DNA of 5,736 bases from JAKLDO01 sp035354435 (GTDB taxonomy: Bacteria > UBP6 > UBA1177). Both the position numbers and the translations under genes were made by a program. The notes beneath the pieces were generated by a model. The model did not search any database, was not told where the DNA came from, and saw nothing but the letters and a program-made list of their open reading frames with translations. How positions within the stretch are numbered: the first letter of the stretch is position 1; every line of letters starts with the position of its first letter. This document shows positions 1 to 5,274 of the stretch, one piece after another. The stretch spans positions 1-5,736 of the forward strand of contig DAOQAY010000166.1 of the NCBI GenBank assembly GCA_035354435.1. Direction: 5' to 3'.

Positions 1-250
1 AAGTCTCGATATTTGAATTGTGATGAACCGACTGAGCGCAGAACCGGCAGTTTTCGGAACATTTGCCGCTTTTTGCGTTTATTATCGTGCAAGTCGAGAT
101 GACATCACCCCTGAACTCTTTACGGACAGTTCCGCCTAAGTATATTATTTCATTAAAGAACTCTGTTCCGAGATTTAAAAATCCGACCGCTTCCGATTTT
201 GACAGTTTTATCTTTTTTTTTGCATTTTCAACCATTTTTGTAATGTTCAT
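1..250 (-). CDS. bioB: Biotin synthase (radical SAM), N-terminal part, runs off left edge
   Basis: Only the first 83 codons are in the window; the rest lies beyond position 1. BioB inserts sulfur into dethiobiotin to make biotin, using a radical-SAM [4Fe-4S] cluster and a sacrificial auxiliary cluster. The visible part has a helical N-terminus rich in Lys and then the diagnostic stretch NAKSGKCSENCRFCAQSVHH (residues 58-77). Its CxxxCxxC motif is C64, C68 and C71, and the CAQS and HH signature residues are typical of BioB rather than HydE or PylB. I place the start at 250 because an AGAGG (259-255) sits 4 nt upstream, the same spacing as in the serine dehydratase gene. An ATG at 262 would overlap the previous stop as ATGA, and one at 253 is also possible. 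It is the third gene of the hydE operon. The auxiliary-cluster ligands are outside the window, so the BioB subtype cannot be told. Confidence 0.85.
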   Translation of the reverse strand, partial: MNITKMVENAKKKIKLSKSEAVGFLNLGTEFFNEIIYLGGTVRKEFRGDVISTCTIINAKSGKCSENCRFCAQSVHHNSNIET

Positions 251-254
251 CATG

Positions 255-259
255 CCTCT
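255..259 (-). promoter_or_regulatory. Ribosome binding site deciding the bioB start
   Basis: On the minus strand AGAGG is followed by four bases and then ATG at 250. The same AGAGG core precedes the serine dehydratase ATG (4-nt spacing) and the hydE ATG (5-nt spacing). The ATG at 253 would be only 1 nt away, and the ATG at 262 lies upstream of this site, so 250 is favoured. The site overlaps the stop codon of the serine dehydratase, which suggests coupled translation. Confidence 0.55.
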
Positions 260-1479
260 CATTTATCGATCTGTGAATTAAAATCTGTCCATATTCTGGC
301 AATGCCGCCTTTTCCAGTCTCACGGTATGCAGACTGGAGATCACGACCTGTAACATTCATCGTTTCAATTATCGCATCAAGGTTTATCTTGTGCCCGCCG
401 TCTGAAAAAAGTGCATAGATCGCACACTCTATTGCTTTTCCTGCCGCTATCGCATTCCTTTCAATGCATGGAATCTGAACATAGCCGAGTACCGGATCAC
501 AAGTAAGCCCTAAATTATGCTCCATTCCCATTTCAGCGGCATATTCGATCTGAGCAGGAGTTCCGCCCATAATTTGAGTAGCTGCCGCCGCAGCCATTGC
601 ACAACCTGAACCTATCTCACCCTGACAACCGACCTCTGCACCTGATATAGAAGCATTCTCCTTTATCAGAGCACCAATCAGCCCAGCAATCGCAAGACCT
701 CTCAGTATCTTTATCTGCGGCAACTTATCCTTTTTTTTAAGAAATGCAAGCACAGCAGGAAGAACTCCGGCCGATCCGCAAGTCGGAGCAGTCACCACCA
801 GACCGTTTGATGCGTTCTGCTCCGAAACTGCAAGTGCAAAAGAAAATAATATACCCATATCCTTTGTAACACCCGATGCCTGTTTTGATCTTGCATGATA
901 AAGACCTGCCTTTTTCTGAAGACGGATCATTCCAGGAAGAACACCTTCATCATTAAGCCCCGATTTTATTGATTTTTCCATTACCGACCAGACACCGGCA
1001 AGATGATCCCATATTTCTTTACCCTCGCATCTTTCGACATATTCCCAGAGAGTTATCCCCTCCCTTTTGACCTCGTTCATTATAAGGCTCATCGTGTTAT
1101 GGTGATAACAGCCATGAGCTGCCTCGACAAGACCGGATTTATCCTTGAGATCTCCTCCTCCGATACTGTAAACCTCCCATGAACCGGATACATTTCCACT
1201 GCTGTCAAAAGCTTCAAAAAACATTCCGTTCGGGTTTAATGGAAGAACAGCATCCTCTTTCCAAATGACAGAAACTTCCGCCGGGTGAAATGATTTCTTT
1301 ATTGAAACATCCGTTCCGTGACCAATCCCTGTAGCAGCAAGACTGCCGAAAAGTGTGACCTGAAACCTTGTGGAATATGGATTTTTCTTTGCAAATATTT
1401 CGGCCGCCCTTGCCGGACCTATCGTGTGACTGCTTGAAGGACCGTAACCTACCTTAAATACTGATCTTATCGAATTCAT
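259..1479 (-). CDS. sdaA: L-serine dehydratase (L-serine ammonia-lyase), single-chain Fe-S type
   Basis: This cytosolic enzyme deaminates L-serine to pyruvate and ammonia using an oxygen-sensitive [4Fe-4S] cluster, not PLP. The 406-residue chain has the beta domain first, with GPSSSHT at residues 13-19 directly after the start. The alpha domain follows, with APTCGSAG (231-238). Three cysteines, C285 (GCQGE), C327 (TCDP) and C338 (IPCIERN), have spacings of 42 and 11 residues. From memory these match the cluster ligands C343, C385 and C396 of the Legionella enzyme. The C-terminal TGRDLQSAYRET (377-388) is also typical. It is somewhat shorter than E. coli SdaA (454 residues) but looks complete. 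The start has AGAGG 4 nt upstream and overlaps the hydE stop as ATGA, so translational coupling is likely. Pairing with hydE and bioB is unusual; supplying pyruvate or ammonia, or controlling serine levels, is inference only. Confidence 0.93.
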   Translation of the reverse strand: MNSIRSVFKVGYGPSSSHTIGPARAAEIFAKKNPYSTRFQVTLFGSLAATGIGHGTDVSIKKSFHPAEVSVIWKEDAVLPLNPNGMFFEAFDSSGNVSGSWEVYSIGGGDLKDKSGLVEAAHGCYHHNTMSLIMNEVKREGITLWEYVERCEGKEIWDHLAGVWSVMEKSIKSGLNDEGVLPGMIRLQKKAGLYHARSKQASGVTKDMGILFSFALAVSEQNASNGLVVTAPTCGSAGVLPAVLAFLKKKDKLPQIKILRGLAIAGLIGALIKENASISGAEVGCQGEIGSGCAMAAAAATQIMGGTPAQIEYAAEMGMEHNLGLTCDPVLGYVQIPCIERNAIAAGKAIECAIYALFSDGGHKINLDAIIETMNVTGRDLQSAYRETGKGGIARIWTDFNSQIDK

Positions 1480-2549
1480 TTATCCTCTTTGAACTTTAGT
1501 GAGTCGCCCCACTGATTGTATCCTATCTCTTCGCCTATTGACTTTATCCTCATTTCAAGACAGCCTCTGCACATTCCCGCACTTTCATTGACACACGGTT
1601 TGTTATCGTAAAGAAGATAATCAGCCCTGTACTTTCTATCTGTCAGGCTCGGCATTATAATATTTGCACCGGCTTTAAGTCCAAGCTCCCTGCCCGTTTC
1701 ACTCAGAGCCTGTAGAGCCGTTGTTGATGCGATGTTCACATTTTTAAGCACCAACCTTGTCACAGCTATCATTTTCAAGCCCAGTTCAAGCTGTTCATCT
1801 TTGACATTCTCAAAATCAGGAATTGAACCGCCAAGCGGAGTGTCATGATGAGGAATGAACGGACCCATACCGATCATGTGAACTCCTTTATCCTTAAAGA
1901 ACAGGATATCATCGGCCAGATCTTCTATCGTCTGCCCCGGAAGACCTGTCATAACACCTGTTCCCACTTGATAACCTAATCTTTTCAAAATATTAAGGCA
2001 CTCGACCCTTCTATCAAAACTGTGATCGGCAGGGTGCAGTTTCCTGTAAAGTTCCCTGTTCGTAGTCTCAATCCTCAGAAGATACCTGTGTCCGCCCGCA
2101 TCGAACCATCTTTTATACACTTCTTCACTCTGCTCACCAAGAGAAAGCGTCACTCCCAGAGCACCGTTACCTATCTTTTTTATCTCAAGAAGTGCATTTT
2201 CAACAAATTTTACAAACTCGTCATCCTCTCTTTCCCCCGACTGGAGAACAATTGAACCGTAACCCTGCTCATAAGCGAAATTTGCAGCCTCAAGGATTTC
2301 TTCAATTGTTGAAAAGAATCTGTTCGTGTTTTTATTTGACCTCCTTATTCCGCAGTAATAACAATCCTTTACACAAATATTGCTGAATTCAATAAGTCCT
2401 CTGAAAAACACTTTTCTGCCGGTATGTCTGAGTTTTTCCTCATAAGCCGCCGCATAAAGAGATTCAATATCGGATCTCTCTTTTAAAGACAGAAGTGCGA
2501 TAATATCCGCCCTGCCGAGATCATTCTTTTTCAAAATATTAACAATCAT
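1476..2549 (-). CDS. hydE: [FeFe]-hydrogenase H-cluster maturase HydE (radical SAM)
   Basis: HydE is one of three maturases (HydE, HydF, HydG) that build the diiron subcluster of [FeFe]-hydrogenase; it processes the Fe-CO-CN-cysteine product of HydG. The 357-residue protein is normal family length. The radical-SAM motif CVKDCYYCGIRRSN has C59, C63 and C66. A GEQ-type strand segment (138-140), TGVMTGLPGQT (197-207), MGPFIPHHDTPLG (228-240) and TTALQAL (276-282) are characteristic. A second cysteine set, C319-x7-C327-x2-C330, matches the auxiliary cluster of Thermotoga HydE, which is not needed for activity. PylB and BioB are related, but the GPFIPH and TALQAL stretches favour HydE. It is first in the operon; the start has AGAGG 5 nt upstream. 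hydF, hydG and the hydrogenase itself are not in this window. Confidence 0.93.
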   Translation of the reverse strand: MIVNILKKNDLGRADIIALLSLKERSDIESLYAAAYEEKLRHTGRKVFFRGLIEFSNICVKDCYYCGIRRSNKNTNRFFSTIEEILEAANFAYEQGYGSIVLQSGEREDDEFVKFVENALLEIKKIGNGALGVTLSLGEQSEEVYKRWFDAGGHRYLLRIETTNRELYRKLHPADHSFDRRVECLNILKRLGYQVGTGVMTGLPGQTIEDLADDILFFKDKGVHMIGMGPFIPHHDTPLGGSIPDFENVKDEQLELGLKMIAVTRLVLKNVNIASTTALQALSETGRELGLKAGANIIMPSLTDRKYRADYLLYDNKPCVNESAGMCRGCLEMRIKSIGEEIGYNQWGDSLKFKEDK

Positions 2550-2565
2550 ATTAACCTCTTATTAC

Positions 2566-2591
2566 TTGTCGGGTTTTTAAATCCCGAACAA
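2566..2591 (-). promoter_or_regulatory. Hairpin or palindrome in the hydE leader
   Basis: An inverted repeat has inner arms CGGG (2570-2573) and CCCG (2583-2586), and outer arms TTGT (2566-2569) and ACAA (2588-2591) with A2587 bulged. The middle is nine A/T bases. It lies between the hydE promoter candidate and the Shine-Dalgarno site, at or just after the predicted transcription start. No T-run follows it on the minus strand, so it is not a standard intrinsic terminator. It could be a DNA operator or a leader RNA hairpin. Confidence 0.4.
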
Positions 2592-2594
2592 CAA

Positions 2595-2623
2595 CTTATA
2601 TCCTTTTTTATCATCTTCGTCTA
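2595..2623 (-). promoter_or_regulatory. Candidate promoter of the hydE-sdaA-bioB operon
   Basis: On the minus strand TAGACG (2623-2618, 4 of 6 match to TTGACA) is separated by 17 bp from TATAAG (2600-2595, 5 of 6 match to TATAAT). Transcription would begin near 2588, leaving a leader of about 39 nt. A weaker alternative is TTGTTT (2649-2644) with TAAATA (2627-2622), 16 bp apart. The region is AT-rich, so chance matches are likely. Confidence 0.35.
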
Positions 2624-2654
2624 TTTATATTTTTACACAAAAAAAACAATGAAC

Positions 2655-2682
2655 TTGACTATTCCTATCAGCTTAGTATGAT
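2655..2682 (+). promoter_or_regulatory. Candidate sigma70-type promoter of the moeB-tusA unit
   Basis: TTGACT (2655-2660) and TATGAT (2677-2682) are each one base from consensus and are separated by 16 bp. Transcription would begin near 2689, giving a leader of about 30 nt before the ATG at 2720. The same TTGACT -35 box appears in the ATPase promoter at 5225-5220, which supports it being real in this genome. A palindrome sits directly on the predicted start. Confidence 0.5.
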
Positions 2683-2700
2683 TAGACAGCTCTGTCAAAT
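2681..2700 (+). promoter_or_regulatory. Operator-like palindrome at the moeB transcription start
   Basis: A 20-bp inverted repeat has perfect inner arms GACAG (2685-2689) and CTGTC (2692-2696) around CT. The pairing extends outward through ATT (2681-2683) and AAT (2698-2700) with one A-A mismatch. Its first two bases are the last two of the predicted -10 box and it covers the predicted +1, where a bound dimeric repressor would block transcription. The regulator is not identifiable from this window. As RNA it would form a short hairpin at the 5' end. Confidence 0.4.
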
Positions 2701-2719
2701 TTTATTTTAAACGAATGTT

Positions 2720-3550
2720 ATGAAAAAACAGACCTTAAGCGATAAAGAACTTCTTCGTTACAGCAGAAATATTGTATTGAAAGAAATCGGAATTGACGGT
2801 CAGTTGAAACTTATGAACAGCAGCGTTCTTGTCATTGGTGCCGGAGGACTTGGGTCTCCTGCATGTCTTTATCTTGCTGCGGCCGGGACAGGAACTATCG
2901 GTATTGCGGATTTTGACATTGTCGATCTTTCAAACCTGCAAAGACAGATCATTCATTTCACTAAAGATACAGGCACATCAAAAGTAATTTCCGCAAAAGA
3001 AAAAATCAACCAGCTCAACCCCGGAATTGATGTCAGGACATATAATTTGAAGCTCGACTATTTAAATATCAGAGAAATTGTCCGCAACTATGATTTTATT
3101 ATTGATGCAACCGATGGAATTGACCAGAAACTGCTGATAAATGATGCCTGCCTTCTTGAAAACAAACCGTTCTGTCATTGCGGGATACTTGGGTTTGCAG
3201 GTCAGATAATGACTGTGATCCCTCATAAAACCACATGTCTGCGTTGCATTATCACTGAAAATCCCGACGCTTCCGATATGCCGTCATGTTCCAGTTATGG
3301 AATTCTTGGATCCGTTGCGGGCATTGCAGGATCAATTCAGGCTACTGAAGCTATTAAATTCATTACCGAATCCGGCACTCTTATGACCGACGGACTGCTG
3401 ACTTTTGATCTTAAAGATATGCAGTTTAGAAAAATACCTATAAACAGAAATCCTGAATGCAGAATATGTGGTGAACACTCTGAAATTAAAGAACTTTCTA
3501 ATATAACCACTGAATTGTGTGATTTCAAAAACAATGGAGGCAATAAATGA
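2720..3550 (+). CDS. MoeB/ThiF/HesA-family sulfur-carrier adenylyltransferase
   Basis: An E1-like cytosolic enzyme that uses ATP to adenylate the C-terminal Gly-Gly of a small sulfur carrier such as MoaD or ThiS, so that it can accept sulfur. The 276 residues show the N-terminal RYSRNIVLKEIG helix (13-24), the nucleotide loop GAGGLGSP (40-47), DLSNLQRQ (69-76) with R75, K88, and DATDG (129-133). There are two zinc-binding CxxC pairs (C173/C176 and C247/C250) and a candidate catalytic cysteine C190 before GILGSVAGIAGSIQATEAIK. There is no rhodanese domain, so it is a short MoeB-type protein. MoeB, ThiF and HesA cannot be separated by sight, so no symbol is given. No Shine-Dalgarno is visible before the ATG, although the downstream gene has one. 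It overlaps the tusA-like gene by 4 bp (ATGA). No ThiS or MoaD gene is in view. Confidence 0.88.
   Translation: MKKQTLSDKELLRYSRNIVLKEIGIDGQLKLMNSSVLVIGAGGLGSPACLYLAAAGTGTIGIADFDIVDLSNLQRQIIHFTKDTGTSKVISAKEKINQLNPGIDVRTYNLKLDYLNIREIVRNYDFIIDATDGIDQKLLINDACLLENKPFCHCGILGFAGQIMTVIPHKTTCLRCIITENPDASDMPSCSSYGILGSVAGIAGSIQATEAIKFITESGTLMTDGLLTFDLKDMQFRKIPINRNPECRICGEHSEIKELSNITTELCDFKNNGGNK
3536..3540 (+). promoter_or_regulatory. Ribosome binding site of the tusA-like gene
   Basis: A full GGAGG lies 6 nt before the ATG at 3547, inside the last codons of the moeB-like gene. It fixes the start of the small gene and contrasts with the moeB-like gene, which has no visible site. The ATGA overlap suggests coupled translation. 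Confidence 0.75.
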
Positions 3551-3798
3551 ATTACAACCTTGACATCACAAATGACCGCTGCCCGCTGACATTCATTAAA
3601 ACCGCTTACCAGCTCTCCAAAATGAATGACGGTGACATTCTTGAACTTCTGATTTCAGAGGGAGAACCGTTAACGAGCGTTTCAAAGGAAGTCGAAGAAT
3701 ACGGTCACAAAATAATTTCAGTTGTCCATGTTTCAGGCTCAACATATAAAATTACGATACAAAAAAGCTCAGACGAAAAGTTGTCAGAGATATCCTGA
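3547..3798 (+). CDS. TusA/SirA-family sulfur-relay protein, CPLT variant
   Basis: A small cytosolic protein of 83 residues, the normal size for the family, whose members carry sulfur as a persulfide on one conserved cysteine. The N-terminal strand NYNLDITNDRCPLTFIKT places the cysteine at C12 with CP after it. Classical TusA has CPxP, and here the second proline is replaced by T15. The segment MNDGDILELLISEGEPLTSVSKEVEEYGHKI (26-56) fits the strand, the EPL-helix and the EEYGH region of the family. The fold should be beta-alpha-beta-alpha-beta-beta. It is translationally coupled to the moeB-like gene, so it likely delivers sulfur to, or is charged within, the same pathway. Whether it serves thiamin, molybdopterin, cysteine or Fe-S cluster synthesis cannot be told. 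It is not E. coli TusA itself, so no symbol is given. Confidence 0.82.
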   Translation: MNYNLDITNDRCPLTFIKTAYQLSKMNDGDILELLISEGEPLTSVSKEVEEYGHKIISVVHVSGSTYKITIQKSSDEKLSEIS

Positions 3799-3820
3799 AA
3801 ACAAGACAAAATCAGATATC
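3789..3820. terminator. Possible weak bidirectional hairpin between convergent genes
   Basis: Arms 3789-3798 (GATATCCTGA) and 3812-3820 (TCAGATATC) can pair over 9 bp with one bulged C around a 13-nt loop. They span the tusA-like stop and the ATPase stop. The stem is AT-rich and lacks a following T-run in either direction, so it is a poor intrinsic terminator. It is listed because nothing better lies in the 13-bp gap. Confidence 0.2.
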
Positions 3821-5161
3821 GTGCACAAACCAGTCAAGATAGTAATTTATTTTTCCGGCGAAGCAATATGGAAGATTGAGGAGTTTGTATTTTTTATTTA
3901 AGTTTGTGCTGATTTCTTCCACAGACATTTTTCCACTGTAGAGCCTCATGGCATAAGGATGATCGCTGTTTTCCATAAAAAGGTGTAAGGATCTCAATTT
4001 TCCTTCGGCTCCTGATTTTACTTCAACTGGTATAAATCGGTGAAGATGCTGAACAAGAAAATCGACCTCTGCGTTTGACTGTTTTTTCTCTCTCACCCAG
4101 AACATATAATTTGAAGGGGAAAACGGATCAATTCCTATCAGTTCCTGCCCGACAATATGTTCAGCAATTTTTCCCTTGTTGATACTGCACAGATCATTGT
4201 ATTTAAAAAAATGGGGTTGGGTATTTGTTGCAAAATTAAGCAGTCCAGTGTCAAGAAACTGAAGCCTCGGCGATTTTTTTCTATCAGGCATAGCTGGAGG
4301 ATTAAATGCTGTAACAGGGTAGATCAGACTTATCAACATCGCTCTTGAAAGTGTTCTCAGTGCTTCGCCCATTTCTCTGCTCTGGTAATTGGAATTCCCA
4401 AATCCCTGAAACTTTATTCTGCTTCCGGCTTCAAAAGGTGCACTTTCGATCGCATGACGGATGACCTCTATCTCTTTTGTTCCTGACGCATATTTTTTAA
4501 CATCATCAAGATAGCTTAAAAAAAGTGATTGGTAGATCGTTTTCAAGTCAGAGACATTTTCAGTTTCAATATATTTCGCCACAATTTCCGGCATACCGCC
4601 GATCATTGAGTATGTATGAAAAAGTTCCATGATCTTGGGGATTGCGAACTCAGGACATGGAATAGTGTTATATAATTTCAACGCCTGCTCATTACCGGAA
4701 GCAATTAAAAATTCTTCAAAAGTGAAAGGATACATAAACCGGTATTCAACTCTTCCGACTGGAAAACTTATTTCGTTTTTTGCCATTATGATCTCAAGCA
4801 GAGACCCGGCGACAATAACAAAATACTCTGGCAGTGATTCATGAAAATACCGGAGCATTGCAATGGCATCAGGACTGTTCTGGATTTCATCAATAAAAAC
4901 AAGCACTCTACCATTGCCAACAGAAATATTTTTCGTCAGAAGAATATAATCCATCAATTTTTCGACAGGAAGCTTCATCTGGAAAATCTCAAGATCGCTT
5001 TTTTTCTCAAGATTAAGATAAATAAAAGTGTCAAATTCTTTAGCAAACATCTTTACTACCGTTGTTTTTCCAACTTGTCTTGCACCTCGCAAAATCAGCG
5101 GTTTACGGGAACTGCTTTTTGACCATTCACTTAACTCGTTGATAATATTTCTAAAAAACAT
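3812..5161 (-). CDS. AAA_14/DUF4143 ATPase with C-terminal nuclease-like domain
   Basis: A 449-residue P-loop ATPase of the widespread, mostly uncharacterised AAA_14 plus DUF4143 family. Walker A is GARQVGKT (26-33), and Walker B is VLVFIDEIQ (86-94) with D91 and E92. It continues with VIVAGSLLE (115-123), GRVEYRFMYPFTFEEF (136-151) and the GGMPEIV helix (188-194). The C-terminal part carries NAEVDFLVQ (363-371) and VEVKSG (379-384). D367, E380 and K382 form a PD-(D/E)XK nuclease-like core that appears intact. No signal peptide or membrane segment is evident. Role is unknown; a link to defence or mobile DNA is only a suggestion. It is monocistronic, with a GAGGGG ribosome site 6 nt before the ATG and its own promoter inside a set of direct repeats. 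It is convergent with the tusA-like gene. Confidence 0.9.
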   Translation of the reverse strand: MFFRNIINELSEWSKSSSRKPLILRGARQVGKTTVVKMFAKEFDTFIYLNLEKKSDLEIFQMKLPVEKLMDYILLTKNISVGNGRVLVFIDEIQNSPDAIAMLRYFHESLPEYFVIVAGSLLEIIMAKNEISFPVGRVEYRFMYPFTFEEFLIASGNEQALKLYNTIPCPEFAIPKIMELFHTYSMIGGMPEIVAKYIETENVSDLKTIYQSLFLSYLDDVKKYASGTKEIEVIRHAIESAPFEAGSRIKFQGFGNSNYQSREMGEALRTLSRAMLISLIYPVTAFNPPAMPDRKKSPRLQFLDTGLLNFATNTQPHFFKYNDLCSINKGKIAEHIVGQELIGIDPFSPSNYMFWVREKKQSNAEVDFLVQHLHRFIPVEVKSGAEGKLRSLHLFMENSDHPYAMRLYSGKMSVEEISTNLNKKYKLLNLPYCFAGKINYYLDWFVHDI

Positions 5162-5180
5162 AGCCAGCCCCTCAGTCGAA

Positions 5181-5265
5181 ACATAAAGTCAGCACAAATA
5201 TAGCGCCAATAATACACAAAGTCAACCCAAATTTATTGATTTATTGACACAGAGTCAGCCCAATT
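5181..5265 (-). repeat. Three 19-bp direct repeats at exact 33-bp spacing over the ATPase promoter
   Basis: On the minus strand the copies lie at 5265-5247, 5232-5214 and 5199-5181. Their approximate consensus is ATTTGGGCTGACTTTGTGT. Adjacent copies match at 16 of 19 positions, and the 14 bases between copies are not conserved. The middle copy holds the -35 box and the third starts inside the -10 box and covers the predicted transcription start. A spacing of 33 bp is about three helical turns, so bound proteins would lie on nearly the same face. A tandem operator is the leading idea; a decayed tandem duplication is the alternative. Confidence 0.7.
5197..5225 (-). promoter_or_regulatory. Sigma70-type promoter of the ATPase gene
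   Basis: TTGACT (5225-5220) and TATATT (5202-5197) are each one base from consensus and separated by an ideal 17 bp. Transcription would start near 5190, giving a leader of roughly 29 nt with a GAGGGG ribosome site before the ATG at 5161. Both boxes overlap the 33-bp-spaced repeats. Confidence 0.6.
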
Positions 5266-5274
5266 TCCAATTTT

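Noticed and set aside
63..281. Plus-strand open frame of 72 codons
   Set aside because: It is antisense to the bioB start and the serine dehydratase end, and its protein matches no family I recognise.
2022..2386. Two overlapping plus-strand open frames inside hydE
   Set aside because: Both are antisense shadows of a well-conserved HydE coding region and have no supporting ribosome site or family match.
1476..2549. PylB (methylornithine synthase) as the identity of the radical-SAM protein
   Set aside because: The GPFIPHHDTPLG and TTALQAL stretches and the C319-x7-C327-x2-C330 set fit HydE, and no pyrrolysine genes are nearby.
2566..2591. Intrinsic terminator or attenuator before hydE
   Set aside because: The stem is four plus four pairs with a bulge and no T-run follows on either strand, so it is kept only as an operator or leader hairpin candidate.
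2550..2719. Riboswitch such as TPP or molybdenum cofactor type before hydE or the moeB-like gene
   Set aside because: Predicted leaders are only about 30 to 40 nt, too short for these riboswitches, and no known core motif was seen.
3337..3543. Minus-strand open frame of 68 codons inside the moeB-like gene
   Set aside because: It is antisense to conserved MoeB motifs, including the zinc CxxC, so it is a shadow frame.
4157..5122. Plus-strand open frames antisense to the ATPase
   Set aside because: They lie opposite the Walker and DUF4143 coding sequence and show no recognisable domain.
5181..5265. Possible CRISPR array
   Set aside because: There are only three imperfect 19-bp copies with 14-bp gaps, shorter than CRISPR repeats and spacers, and they overlap a promoter with no cas genes in view.
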